Part shown: piece by piece, positions 1-9,847 of the stretch
How the letters are laid out: every line of letters begins with the position of its first letter
How positions within the stretch are numbered: position 1 is the stretch's first letter
Source of the DNA: Saprospirales bacterium
Lineage (GTDB): Bacteria > Bacteroidota > Bacteroidia > Chitinophagales > JADIYW01
Assembly: GCA_016711605.1 (NCBI GenBank)
Contig: JADJSS010000045.1
Coordinates: 186,001 to 250,000 of the forward strand
Length of the DNA: 64,000 bases
Direction: 5' to 3'
Notes under the pieces: model-generated
Databases searched by the model: none
What the model was told of the DNA's origin: nothing
Seen by the model: the letters and a program-made list of their open reading frames with translations, nothing else
Position numbers and translations under genes: made by a program

Positions 1-509
1 TCATCGATACCATCTTTAAAATATGGATGATTTTGGTCGATTTCCCAACGAGTTTCTAATTCTACCAAAGGTAAATAATTTGGATTATCACCATAAACTT
101 TATTCGTTGAAGTAAAAATAAACACTGCTTTTTGGCAATGTAAGCGTGTGTATTCCAACATATTAAGTGTTCCGTTTGCATTCACAGTAAAATCGGTAAA
201 TGGTTCCTTGGCTGCCCAATCGTGTGATGGTTGCGCTGCAGTGTGAATGATGAGTTTAATATCTTCACCATAATCTTTGAAAATATTTTCTAATGCTTCG
301 TTGTTGCGAATATCAATATTGTAATGTTTATAGTTTTGGTATTTTTCTTCCAATTTAGTTCTGTTCCAAGATGTTGACGCATCTGCGCCAAAAAAATAGG
401 AGCGAAGGTCATTGTCGATTCCAACAATTAAATCAAATTTATCAGCAAAAAAAGCTACTGATTCACTACCAATTAAACCGCCTGAACCAGTTACTACACA
501 AATATTCAT
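1..509 (-). CDS. NAD-dependent epimerase/dehydratase (CDP-paratose 2-epimerase-like), 3' end outside window
   Basis: The gene starts with the ATG at 509 on the minus strand and stays open to the window edge, giving the first 169 residues. The N-terminus is a short-chain dehydrogenase Rossmann fold with a VTGSGGLIGSES nucleotide loop (residues 6-17). Further on are a DIDIRNNEAL segment, an IIHTAAQPSHDW stretch and the FTSTNKVYGDNP active-site region with the catalytic Thr/Ser area and Tyr. These features resemble the RfbE/TyvE-like CDP-paratose 2-epimerase group of extended SDRs, which make lipopolysaccharide sugars. The exact substrate is an inference. No neighbouring polysaccharide gene is visible in the window, so the cluster, if any, lies to the left. 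Confidence 0.8.
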   Translation of the reverse strand, partial: MNICVVTGSGGLIGSESVAFFADKFDLIVGIDNDLRSYFFGADASTSWNRTKLEEKYQNYKHYNIDIRNNEALENIFKDYGEDIKLIIHTAAQPSHDWAAKEPFTDFTVNANGTLNMLEYTRLHCQKAVFIFTSTNKVYGDNPNYLPLVELETRWEIDQNHPYFKDGID

Positions 510-864
510 TTCATTAAATTTTGTGCAAAGATAAGTAGTTTTTTCCAACTGAAAAAAAACTGTATTAATGAATATTAAAGATTAGAAATTAATATTTTTT
601 GCACGTTATACAAACATCAATAACCATAAAAATAACCACATAAGACACGTAGAAACTTAAGTTTATAATAGAAGAAGATTTCAATAAATAAGAATACAAG
701 AAAGTTTAGTTGCCTTCCGAAGTTTCGGAACTATCTTAGATTATTAACTTGTATTTTTTTATGTATCTTAAGTGGTTTAAAATGTAAACTATTTTAAAAT
801 TGTTAAAGGTTTTTATTGAATGTATTGTGTAATTTTTAAAATTTTAGATTTTAAACAAATATTT
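510..864. other. Gene-free stretch
   Basis: This 355-bp stretch is AT-rich and I find no credible coding frame. It lies between the 5' end of the epimerase and the 3' end of the L,D-transpeptidase, both minus-strand, so it should hold the epimerase promoter and the transpeptidase terminator. I cannot place either with confidence. It contains a perfect 7-bp inverted repeat (715-730) and a phrase near 640-655 (cataagacacgtagaaac) of the kind often scattered in Bacteroidota intergenic DNA. Confidence 0.6.
715..730. repeat. Short perfect inverted repeat
   Basis: The arms ttccgaa (715-721) and ttcggaa (724-730) pair perfectly around a 2-base spacer. There is no T-run next to it, so it does not look like a terminator. 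It could be an operator or a small cruciform; its function is unknown. Confidence 0.45.
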
Positions 865-1782
865 TTACTCAATATTTGAAAGTGCATCCTTAATTTCAGC
901 TAATTCTTGTTCAGTTAAATTTAAAGCATTAGGATTTTCTGGCAATTTTTTCCAATCAGGTATCTGATCGAAATTATAGATTCCAAAAATAAAAACAGGT
1001 GTTCCTTTTTTCAAAATAGTATTTCCATCTTCAGAAATTTTCCATTGATTTGCCCAATCGTAAATCCATTTTGCATTTTCTTCATACATACGAATACATG
1101 AATGGCTGGCTGGATATCCAGGCAGTAAAAACTGATGCATGCCAATTCCATCTTTATTTGCAATATTAAAATACCAAGGCATTATCCAGTCGCCATCAAC
1201 AGTGCTTCTTTTCTTCTTTGATTTATAATTAGTATAGAAAAGACCATTTGGTGTTGGTTTCTTTTTCCTACCTGTACTTACTGGACCAAATTGTGCTAAT
1301 TTTCCATTTTCGTAAGCAGCAAATAATTGTATACGCTGATTAATTAAAATAAATTTTGTGATAGAATCTGGAATGTTTAATGTGACAGGAAAAGGTGAAT
1401 ATTCAATAAAGTTAGATAGAAGTGTATCTGGAACTACCAATTTCGTTTTCGTTCTAAATCTTGTTGGATCTATTCTGTTGGTTGCAGCAATGATTTTTTG
1501 TTCGACAATTGTATATTTATTTTTAAAAACTTTTAAAGAACTGTCATTTGGAATCGAATCAAAATGATAGGTTATATTTAGTTTTTGTTCTACTTTTTCT
1601 TCTTTTGAAATAGATTTTATAGTATTTGCAGATGTATTTTTAAGACTATTTTCGCAAGAAAAAAGAAGAATAAACAATAGCAAAGTTGATGGTACAACTT
1701 TTAAAAAAGTTAAACTAAAAGTACTTTTAAATTTGGATTTCACGATGTGTTTTTGGTTAAAACAAAAATAGTGCAAAGCCAA
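865..1782 (-). CDS. YkuD-type L,D-transpeptidase, lipoprotein
   Basis: Likely cross-links or modifies peptidoglycan by 3-3 transpeptidation on the periplasmic side. The N-terminus has a hydrophobic stretch ending in a lipobox with Cys43 (LLFSC), so it is probably a lipoprotein. Residues about 90-120 resemble a LysM-like peptidoglycan-binding motif. The catalytic YkuD signature is at 216-231: His216, then SHSCIR with the nucleophile Cys229. The usual motif is SHGCIR, so Ser228 replaces the conserved Gly. The region before it (PVSTGRKKKPTPNG) is the typical donor-loop segment. The start is uncertain: residues 1-15 are poor for a signal peptide, and an internal start could also serve. Confidence 0.85.
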   Translation of the reverse strand: MALHYFCFNQKHIVKSKFKSTFSLTFLKVVPSTLLLFILLFSCENSLKNTSANTIKSISKEEKVEQKLNITYHFDSIPNDSSLKVFKNKYTIVEQKIIAATNRIDPTRFRTKTKLVVPDTLLSNFIEYSPFPVTLNIPDSITKFILINQRIQLFAAYENGKLAQFGPVSTGRKKKPTPNGLFYTNYKSKKKRSTVDGDWIMPWYFNIANKDGIGMHQFLLPGYPASHSCIRMYEENAKWIYDWANQWKISEDGNTILKKGTPVFIFGIYNFDQIPDWKKLPENPNALNLTEQELAEIKDALSNIE

Positions 1783-1885
1783 TTATCTCTCTTACATATT
1801 TACACTGTAAACTTACACTATTTACAGATAGTTGATTGCATTCAACTAAAAATGGTAAATTAGATGACTTAGTTGCGTGAGTTAA

Positions 1886-3377
1886 TTAACTTAAGCATGC
1901 TTTCACAAAACCACAGAATAATGGATGCGGTTTTAGAATAGTGCTTTTATATTCTGGATGAAACTGCACACCAATAAAGAATTTATGCGAAGGAATTTCT
2001 ATGATTTCTACCAAACCAGAATCAGGATTGATACCACTTGCAATCATTCCATTGTCTTCAAATTGGCTTAAGTATTTATTGTTAAATTCGTATCTATGTC
2101 TATGTCTTTCAGATATTTGTAACTGACCATAAATTTTATGTGCCTGTGTGCCTTCTTTCAACGTACATGCATAGGCACCTAAACGCATCGTGCCACCCAT
2201 ATTTACAATTGTTTTTTGTTCCTGCATCATATCAATCACTGGATTTAAAGCATGTTGCTTCATTTCAGTTGAATTTACATCTTCTAACTTCAATACATTT
2301 TTTGCAAACTCAATAACAGCCATTTGCATACCTAAGCAAACACCAAAAAAGGGAACATTATTTTCACGTGCATATTGAATGGCAATAATTTTACCATCAA
2401 TGCCACGAGTACCAAAACCTGGTGCCACAAAAATACCATCTAAATGACCGAGCATTTCTTTCAAGTTATTTTTGTTGATTTCTTCAGAATGAATACGCTC
2501 TACATTTACTTTACATTCATTTTTTGCACCAGCATGTACGAACGATTCGTAAATAGAAATATAAGCATCTTTCAATTCAATATATTTTCCAATCAAGCCA
2601 ATCGTAATTTCTTTTTTTGGAAATTTGTAACGTTGTAAAAACTCATTCCATTCAGTTAAATCGGTATCTGGAACATCTTTATATCCAAATTTTTCCAAAA
2701 CAATCTCGTCTAATTTTTCTCGTTTCAAATTTAATGGAACATCATAAATTGTTTCTGCATCTAATGCTTCGATTACACAATTGCGTTCAACATTACAAAA
2801 TTCAGCAATTTTTCTTTTTCTATCATCACCTAAAGGCATTTCGTACCAAGGTTAAATGAATAACCATGTAATCTTCTTTTGGCAATAACCATTTTAACTG
2901 TCGAATACTTTCAACAAATGGTAGCGACTCAATATCACCAACGGTACCACCAACTTCGGTTAAAATAATATCGTATTGATCAGAATTTCCAAGCAACAAC
3001 ATCCTGCGTTTTATTTCATCGGTGATATGTGGAATAACTTGTACTGTTTTACCTAAATAATCGCCACGGCGTTCGCGATTGATGACTTCCTGATAAATTT
3101 TTCCAGTAGTTACGTTATTTGCCTGTGATGTGTAAACGCCTAAAAAACGTTCGTAGTGACCTAAATCTAAACCGGTTTCAGCGCCATCTTCTGTTACATA
3201 GCATTCGCCATGTTCGTATGGATTCATTGTGCCTGGATCGATATTGATATATGGATCAAACTTTTGAATGGTTACTTTTAAACCACGCGATTGTAATAAT
3301 TTTGCGAGTGAAGCGGCAAGAATTCCTTTGCCTAAAGATGAAGTAACACCACCGGTTACGAAGATAAATTTTGCCAT
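1886..3377 (-). pseudogene. pyrG: CTP synthase, with internal deletion that breaks the frame
   Basis: CTP synthase converts UTP, ATP and glutamine to CTP. The upstream piece (2826-3377) has the synthetase N-terminus: GGVTSSLGKGI, DPYINIDPGTMNPYEHGE and the EVGGTVGDIES segment. It stops just after HLTLV. The downstream piece (1886-2839) resumes at PLGDDRKRKIAEF and carries the glutamine amidotransferase domain, with GVCLGMQ nucleophile Cys and the HPEYKS motif. Summed residues are about 495, against about 535 usual for the family. The missing 35-40 residues include the family's KTKPTQHS loop that binds UTP/CTP. The join sits at gtac (2843-2846), which would be a 4-base microhomology. The enzyme is normally essential, so either the sequence is wrong here or another copy exists. 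Confidence 0.92.
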
Positions 3378-3605
3378 AATTACAAATGCGATTATGGACT
3401 ATAAAGGTAAGACGATAAAACGAAATCGGAAATATTTACGGATTTAATTTTAAATTTAGTGTGAAATTTAATATTCAGAATTGGTATTTTAAATAAGGAC
3501 AAAAATATTATGGAAGCTCATGTTTTTTATTGTAAATAGTTTTTATTAAATTTATTGTAACAATATGAAATCTTATTTTATAAACTGATAAAAAATTAAC
3601 TTCTA

Positions 3606-4583
3606 ATGAAAACAATTTTATACTTTTTACTTATTTTGAGCGTACATGCTATGTTCGGACAAGACACCATCTATTATGACATCAATAATAAGAAGGTCAA
3701 AAAAACTGATAATTGGAATGATTATGACGTTGGCGTAAAAACTGATGCTGGATTTTTAGTAACTGGATACTACAAAAATGGAAATATAAAAGCCATTGCC
3801 AATAGCAAAGATAGAGATTGTAGTAAACTTGATGGACATGTTATTTGGTATCTTGAAGATGGTTCGGTAAATACAGATAATTTATACAAAGATGGCGTAT
3901 ATGTACATCCAGTCGTTACTAAAAAAGTTCCGAACCCGAACAAATGTGAAGACTGCTATTTACCCAACACTGAAGATAGTCTTGTGGAATTTTCAGGCGT
4001 TGTTACCCATCAAGGAACGGCCGAACGTTTGTTACAAAAAGCAGTCTATGCACTTGCCTTAATCAATACAGAATTTACTCCATATTCAACAGTAACCACC
4101 AACAAGGAACAGATGAGTGCTTCTCGATTATATGGATTTGAAATCAGTTATGGATCGTTAGATCCACTCTATGATTTATCAGATGCTAATCCTGAATTAA
4201 AATACCGACCACGTGGCATGATTTATTATACACTTACTATTTTCTGCAAAGACAATAGGTATAAGTATAAATTCCACGATTTTTACTTTGTTCCAGATGA
4301 GAAACGAAGTGTGACGTACAAACTCAACCAAATGCTTGAATATGTTGTAAATTCTACAAATGCTGGGCAAAGCCTGATCGGCAAAACGCACAATAAGGAA
4401 CAAGTCATTACACGAATAAACTGTGCAATGAATGGTTCTGTTGAAGTAAATAACAAGAAAATGAAAGGCAAAGAATACATGGGGTTTATTGAGTTTGTAA
4501 ACCTAAAAATGAACTCAAAATATTCCACTCTCAAAAGTTTGGCAGAGGGCGCAGATTTAAAAGAAAAGAAATCGGAATGGTAG
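3606..4583 (+). CDS. Exported protein of unknown function with MORN-like N-terminal repeats
   Basis: 325 residues. A signal peptide (residues 1-18, ending MFGQ) indicates export. Residues about 45-100 read like the MORN/YwqK-type repeats of Bacteroidota (GYYKNGNIKAIANSK, then GHVIWYLEDGSVNTDNLYKDG). A short CEDCY follows. The C-terminal half (about 130-300) resembles the TBP-like DUF4468 type (pattern LYGFEISYGS ... KYKFHDFYF), but that is only a resemblance. The gene stands alone, convergent with the lipoprotein at 4643. No function can be assigned. Confidence 0.75.
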   Translation: MKTILYFLLILSVHAMFGQDTIYYDINNKKVKKTDNWNDYDVGVKTDAGFLVTGYYKNGNIKAIANSKDRDCSKLDGHVIWYLEDGSVNTDNLYKDGVYVHPVVTKKVPNPNKCEDCYLPNTEDSLVEFSGVVTHQGTAERLLQKAVYALALINTEFTPYSTVTTNKEQMSASRLYGFEISYGSLDPLYDLSDANPELKYRPRGMIYYTLTIFCKDNRYKYKFHDFYFVPDEKRSVTYKLNQMLEYVVNSTNAGQSLIGKTHNKEQVITRINCAMNGSVEVNNKKMKGKEYMGFIEFVNLKMNSKYSTLKSLAEGADLKEKKSEW

Positions 4584-4642
4584 CTTTGTTTTATTATTTT
4601 TATTGAAATTTGGTTTCTGATAGAGCATCAATAAGTTGAAAA

Positions 4643-5302
4643 TTAATTCTGTTTAATATCAGGTTCAACAGCAGTTTCATCAGTTTCCTCAGCACTCACG
4701 CTAAAATTTTTCTCTTTGATTTGGTAATGAAATTCTTTGCCGTTAATGGTAAAATGAAAAAACAAAGCGTTTTTATCTTGTTTGCTTACTTCATACGCAA
4801 ATACTTTTCCGCGATAAATTTGTTTCGGTGGCATTTCATCACTCAAGAAATTCTTTAAATAACTTACATCGGTTTCTAAAGAATCGGTTTGCAGCGAATA
4901 CATTTTCAGTACATACGCAACATTCGCATACGCAAAGGTTGGATCTTCATTCGTTAAATGGCAACTCGATGTAAATTTCTGAATATCAAACGGCGAATTG
5001 GAAAAATTATCAACCGATAGATCGATAATATAATAAATAAAACCATCACCAACATTTGAATTCGCATCATCAATAATAGTGTAATTAATTACATTATGGA
5101 TTTTTACTTCAACTTGTTCTGTTTTGGCATCGAACAACACATTCGCTTTTTTCAGTAAATCTTTTTTATAAGAATAACGTTGCGCTTGCAACACATCTTC
5201 ACTTACTTCTGCTGGAATATCATCTGCGTTTTCTTTATTGAAAAATTGACAAGAACTAAATAAAATGGAAATATAAAATAGTAAGTATAAATGTGTTTTC
5301 AT
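4643..5302 (-). CDS. Lipoprotein of unknown function, Ig-like (DUF4352-like) fold
   Basis: 219 residues with a lipoprotein signal (LLFYISILFSSCQ, Cys19). The body has an alternating beta pattern with GDGFIYYIIDLSVDNFSNSPFDI (residues about 85-108), reminiscent of DUF4352-type Ig-like lipoproteins whose strand pair has the form Y-V-V-hydrophobic-N-x-S/G. The C-terminus is acidic and low in complexity. It lies 3 bp downstream of the THUMP methyltransferase on the same strand, so the two are probably co-transcribed, though no functional link is evident. Confidence 0.7.
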   Translation of the reverse strand: MKTHLYLLFYISILFSSCQFFNKENADDIPAEVSEDVLQAQRYSYKKDLLKKANVLFDAKTEQVEVKIHNVINYTIIDDANSNVGDGFIYYIIDLSVDNFSNSPFDIQKFTSSCHLTNEDPTFAYANVAYVLKMYSLQTDSLETDVSYLKNFLSDEMPPKQIYRGKVFAYEVSKQDKNALFFHFTINGKEFHYQIKEKNFSVSAEETDETAVEPDIKQN

Positions 5303-5305
5303 AGA

Positions 5306-6526
5306 TTAATTTTTTATTTCATTACTTTCATTAGCACTTTCACCTTCACCTTCACTTTCATTTTCACTTTTCTTAAAAACACGTTTCGTGCCTTCATACA
5401 TTTCGTACAAGCAAAAAACGCAATCTAATTTACCATTTATTACTGAAAATTTTCGTTTCGGTTTTAAACCAATAATTTTGATTGCTTCAAAATTACTCGA
5501 AATAATTCCGCAAGTGTAGCCAGTAAAATGTTCTTTAAAAGCAGTGCCAATTTGTTTGTACAATAAATCAATCTGAAACGTTTCCATGCGTTCGCCATAA
5601 GGTGGATTGATAATTAGAGTGCCATTTCCCAATGGTGGAATCATCTTTTGAATACTCACTTCGCGTATATCAATTAGGTTAGAAAATCCAGCTTTTTTGA
5701 TATTGTTTTGTGCAATAAAAATGGCTTTTTTGTTATTATCTGAGCCAATAATTTTATACGGAAATTCAACAATTAGTTGTTCCAATTCATCACAAATGTC
5801 ATTGTATAAAGTGCTATCGTAAGTATTCCAGTTTTTAAAACAAAAATAGGTTCTGTCTAAATTCGGTGCTTTGTTGATTGCCATACTTGTAGCCTCAATT
5901 ACAAATGTTCCGCTACCACACATAGCATCCACAAAGTGCGATTGACGATTCCAGCCACTCATAATAATTAAACCAGCAGCCAACACTTCATTAATTGGCG
6001 CAATATCTTGGTCGATACGGTTGCCGCGTTTATGAAACGAATCGCCAGAACTATCCATCGAAATCGTTACTTTATCTTTGTTGATGTGTAAATTGAAAAG
6101 AATATCAGGTTTTTCAGGATTTACATTCGGTCGTTTATCATCATTGTATTTTCTAAATCTGTCGCAAATCGCATCTTTTAATTTTAAAGAAGCAAATTGT
6201 GAATGTGTAAAAAATTCAGACTGAATCGTAAAATCAATCGCAAAACTTTGGTCAATCGTAAAATAATCTTCCCAAGGAATTCGAAGTGCAAACGCATATA
6301 AATCTTCTGGTGAAGTTGACTCAAAATCAAATAATGGAACTAAAACTTTTAAGCAAGTACGCAATTGAATATTGCATCTGTACAATAATTCCTGGTCAAA
6401 ATCACAAATAACTGCACGTTTAATGATTTCAATATTCTTTGCCTTTAGCATATTCAATTCTTCTGCTAAAACTGACTCTAAACCTTGAAAGGTTTTACAA
6501 ATAATTTTGGTTTGATAAATATTCAC
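5306..6526 (-). CDS. THUMP-domain class I SAM-dependent RNA methyltransferase (RlmL/Trm14 type)
   Basis: Predicted to methylate guanine in rRNA or tRNA in the cytoplasm. Residues about 5-160 form the N-terminal ferredoxin-like/THUMP region (TFQGLESVLAEEL at the start), followed by the linker with FHKRGNR. The Rossmann methyltransferase domain has DAMCGSGTFVIEA as the SAM-binding motif I, IGSDNN as the acidic motif, and NPPYGER as the catalytic motif IV typical of N2-guanine methyltransferases. The first codon is GTG at 6526. The C-terminal tail (about 380-406) is a Ser/Glu/Asn repeat encoded by imperfect ttcacc/ttcact hexamers and is probably disordered. Whether the target is 23S rRNA or tRNA is not decidable from sequence alone. 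Confidence 0.87.
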   Translation of the reverse strand: MNIYQTKIICKTFQGLESVLAEELNMLKAKNIEIIKRAVICDFDQELLYRCNIQLRTCLKVLVPLFDFESTSPEDLYAFALRIPWEDYFTIDQSFAIDFTIQSEFFTHSQFASLKLKDAICDRFRKYNDDKRPNVNPEKPDILFNLHINKDKVTISMDSSGDSFHKRGNRIDQDIAPINEVLAAGLIIMSGWNRQSHFVDAMCGSGTFVIEATSMAINKAPNLDRTYFCFKNWNTYDSTLYNDICDELEQLIVEFPYKIIGSDNNKKAIFIAQNNIKKAGFSNLIDIREVSIQKMIPPLGNGTLIINPPYGERMETFQIDLLYKQIGTAFKEHFTGYTCGIISSNFEAIKIIGLKPKRKFSVINGKLDCVFCLYEMYEGTKRVFKKSENESEGEGESANESNEIKN

Positions 6527-6571
6527 TCTGTAAAAGTACGATATTGTAAATCATTTTTTATATTTATAACG

Positions 6572-7336
6572 ATGAACGACCACCAGAAAAAGCAAACAGA
6601 AATCCAAAAATTAAATCATGTGCTGCAAATTAAAGAAACAGATGATTTTTCTTTTTTAGAAAAGTTGACAAAAGCAGAATTAAATCAACTACGTTTGCAA
6701 ATTTTAGACGTTTCCCAGTTTACGCAAACCGATATTTGGAAACGACTCACAGGTGTGGCGAAATTCTTTCCAAATTACATGAATGCGAAAATTTCTGAAA
6801 CCGTAATGGGTCCGTTGATTGCAGCAAACATGAGTTATTACATGCCTGAAAAAGATGCGATTTCCATCATGAAATATATGAGCACCTCATTTTTGGCAAC
6901 TGTTGCAGAATATATGACACCGGAAAAAGCAAAGCATTTAATCAATCAAATTCCAATGGATATTTTGAAAAAAGTAACCACAGAATTGGTGCATAAAAAG
7001 AAATATTTAGTAGCTGCTGGTTTTGTGGATGTTTCTGATATTCCAAGATTAATAGAATTATCAAAAATTATAAATAAAGAAGAAGACCTGATTCATGTTT
7101 CCTCTTTTGTAGAAAATAAAGAATATATTGCAAAAATAGTTGAACGATTTTCTGATGAACGTTTGGAGAAAATAATAACTACCGCATATCAACATCAGTT
7201 ACAAAATGAAGTGTTAACTGTATTTACACATTTGTCCAAAAAAGAAGAATTACGTGTCTTGAAAATCATAAATCTATTACCAACTTCTATAAAATCAACT
7301 GTTTTAAAAGATTTTGAACAACGTATAAATTCATAA
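6572..7336 (+). CDS. Helical protein of unknown function
   Basis: 254 residues from the ATG at 6572; a longer frame begins at 6485 but would overlap the divergent methyltransferase. The protein is almost entirely helical and made of repeating units of about 25-30 residues, such as EKDAISIMKYMSTSFLATVA, PEKAKHLINQIPMDILKKV and DERLEKIITTAYQHQLQNEV. The look recalls MgtE N-terminal or FliG/HEAT-like superhelices, but no motif confirms membership. There is no signal peptide or membrane segment, so it is cytoplasmic. It precedes the FAD oxidoreductase in the same direction with a 42-bp gap. Confidence 0.7.
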   Translation: MNDHQKKQTEIQKLNHVLQIKETDDFSFLEKLTKAELNQLRLQILDVSQFTQTDIWKRLTGVAKFFPNYMNAKISETVMGPLIAANMSYYMPEKDAISIMKYMSTSFLATVAEYMTPEKAKHLINQIPMDILKKVTTELVHKKKYLVAAGFVDVSDIPRLIELSKIINKEEDLIHVSSFVENKEYIAKIVERFSDERLEKIITTAYQHQLQNEVLTVFTHLSKKEELRVLKIINLLPTSIKSTVLKDFEQRINS

Positions 7337-7378
7337 AATTCTCAAAATCTACCATTCATTAATTCTCTAATTTATTTC

Positions 7379-9018
7379 ATGAAACTTTTCAATCATACAA
7401 ACAACGACCAACTATTGCAGAACATTATGATGTTATTTGCATTGGCTCTGGTTTAGGTAGTTTAACCACTGCATCACTTTTAGCAAGAAAAGGCAAAAAA
7501 GTATTGGTTTGTGAAAAACATACCACACCAGGTGGTTACACGCATGTCTTCACTCGAAACGATTATGAATGGGACGTGGGTTTGCATTATGTTGGTGACA
7601 TGGACAGAAAAGGTTCGTTGCTGCGTATTGTTTTTGAACATATCACTGATAAGAATTTGAAATGGGCCGACATGGGTGAAGTGTATGATAGAGTGATCAT
7701 TCAAAACAGAGAATATGAATACCTAAAAGGATTGCAGAACTGGAAAACACGCATGAAAGAATATTTTCCAACCGAAAAAGATGCACGATCAATCGATAAA
7801 TATGTAGAAGCATTGTTTGAAGTAAACCGTTCGGCAAAAAGCTATTACATGAAAAAAGCTATGCCTAATTTTATGTTGTTTTTTGCAGCACCTTTTATGG
7901 GAAATGCTTATGCTCGAATTGCAAAACGAACCACGAAAGAAGTGCTCGATTCGATTTCTGATAATGATGAATTAAAAGCGGTTCTTTCTGCACAATTTGG
8001 CGATTATGGAATGCCACCATCTAAAAGTAGTTTTGCCATTCATGCAGCGGTTGCCTTGCATTATATGAATGGTGGATTTTATCCAATTGGTGGCTCTGAA
8101 GAAATTTTCAATACTATTGCACCAAGCATTTTAAAAAATGGTGGAAATATATTGATTGGTGCTGGTGTGAAAGAAATTTTAATTGAAGATGGTGTTGCAA
8201 AAGGTGTAGTGATGTCAGATGGAAAAATCATTAAAAGTGATATTGTGGTGAGTGGTGCTGGTGTTCATATTACTTATAAAAATCTAATTCCAGAAGCTTC
8301 AAAAAAACTCATTCCTCATTTAAATGATGCGCTGGAATTGCCTGCATCTTATGGACATTTGAGTTTGTATATCGGTTTAAAACATACTGCAGAAGAACTG
8401 AATTTGCCAAAAGCAAATTATTGGATTTATCCAAATGGAACCGATCATGACAAAGCAATTGAAGAATATTTAGCAGATTATACTAAAGAATTTCCGGTTG
8501 TGTATATTTCATTTCCAGCATCAAAAAATCCAAAGTTCTTAGAAAAATATCCAGGAAGATCTACTATTGAAATAATTACAGTTGTAAAATATGATTGGTT
8601 TAAAAAATGGGAAGACACGCGCTGGAAAAAAAGAGGTGATGAGTACGATGCATTTAAAGAACTATTTGCACAGCGTTTACTGGAACATTTATTTACATAC
8701 GAACCACAGCTTAGAGGAAAAATTGATTTGTATGAATTGTCAACGCCAATTACAACAAAACATTTTTGTAATTATTTAAATGGTGAAATTTATGGATTAG
8801 ATCATCATCCAGAGCGATTTGCCAAAGAATATCTGAAACCACAAACACCAATCAAAAACTTATTTTTAACTGGACAAGATATTGTTACGGTTGGAATTGG
8901 TGGTGCGTTGATGAGTGGTGTCTTAACAGCATCTGCTATCACCAAAAAAGACATTACTGCTGAAATAATAAAAATTGCCAAGCAAGATGCTACAAACAAT
9001 GAGCAAATAACTGTTTAA
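7379..9018 (+). CDS. FAD-dependent oxidoreductase, retinol saturase / carotenoid isomerase-like (frame broken near start)
   Basis: The FAD-binding Rossmann motif DVICIGSGLGSLTTASLLARKG is followed at once by VLVCEKHTTPGGYTHVF, the signature of the phytoene-desaturase/RetSat/CrtISO clan. The C-terminus has LTGQDIVTVGIGGALMSG, the second FAD-binding segment. Substrates of such enzymes are polyenes or long lipids. The ATG at 7379 reads MKLFNHT and hits a stop. Restoring one A in the short A-run at 7382-7384 gives MKTFQSYKQRP and joins the rest in frame, so I treat 7379-9018 as one gene with a single-base loss. The total length, about 547 residues, fits the family. Confidence 0.83.
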
Positions 9019-9064
9019 AACCATTTTATTTTGCTAATATTGCATTCAATATAAACTTATACAA

Positions 9065-9724
9065 ATGAAATTTTTTGTTGACACAGCCAACCTTGAACAA
9101 ATTAAAGAAGCAGCCGATTTAGGTATTTTAGATGGATGCACAACGAATCCTACATTGATGGCAAAAGAAGGAATTGTTGGTGAAAAAAATGTGTGGAATC
9201 ACTACAAAAAAATATGCGAAATTGTAGATGGTGATGTGAGTGCTGAAGTTATTTCTACTGATTATAAAGGTATGATTGATGAAGGCAAGAAACTCGCAAA
9301 ATTGCATAAAAACATTGTAGTAAAAGTACCGATGATTCGTGAAGGTGTAAAAGCCATTAAATATTTTTCAGATCATGGAATTAAAACCAATTGTACCTTG
9401 GTTTTTTCTGCTGGACAAGCTATTCTTGCAGCAAAAGCTGGTGCTACGTATTTGAGTCCGTTTGTTGGTCGATTAGATGATATGAGTGTTGATGGTATTG
9501 ATTTGATTCATCAGATTCGTTTGATTTATGATAATTATGATTTTAAAACACAAATTTTAGCAGCGTCGGTTCGCAATCCTTTGCATATTGTTCGTTGCGC
9601 AGAAGCTGGTGCTGATGTGGTAACATGTCCTTTAAATTCAATCGTTGGTTTGTTTTATCATCCATTAACAGATAAAGGTTTGGCGCAATTTTTAGCCGAT
9701 CATGCAAAAGCGAATAAAAAATAA
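9065..9724 (+). CDS. fsa: Transaldolase / fructose-6-phosphate aldolase (TalC/Fsa type)
   Basis: 219 residues, the size of the short transaldolase subfamily. The (beta/alpha)8 barrel starts MKFFVDTANLEQIKEA; GCTTNPTLMAKEG is the substrate phosphate and Asn region; the Schiff-base lysine is Lys87 in VVKVPM. TNCTLVFSAGQAILAAKAGA and SPFVGRLDD are conserved, and the protein ends with a typical Lys-rich tail. It acts in the non-oxidative pentose phosphate pathway or cleaves fructose-6-P; sequence alone does not decide between the two activities. It is a stand-alone gene 46 bp after the oxidoreductase. Confidence 0.92.
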   Translation: MKFFVDTANLEQIKEAADLGILDGCTTNPTLMAKEGIVGEKNVWNHYKKICEIVDGDVSAEVISTDYKGMIDEGKKLAKLHKNIVVKVPMIREGVKAIKYFSDHGIKTNCTLVFSAGQAILAAKAGATYLSPFVGRLDDMSVDGIDLIHQIRLIYDNYDFKTQILAASVRNPLHIVRCAEAGADVVTCPLNSIVGLFYHPLTDKGLAQFLADHAKANKK

Positions 9725-9847
9725 ATTAGATATTAGTTACTAGTAAAAAGTTATACGTAATGAAATGAGCATTAGTGTTCGCACACCATACAGCAATGAT
9801 TATTTGCGAATTCCATTTGCTCCATTAAAAGCAATAAAAATATTCAG

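Noticed and set aside
1358..1567. Plus-strand open frame with hydrophobic stretch inside the L,D-transpeptidase gene
   Set aside because: It is a reverse-strand shadow of a clear family gene and has no supporting start signal.
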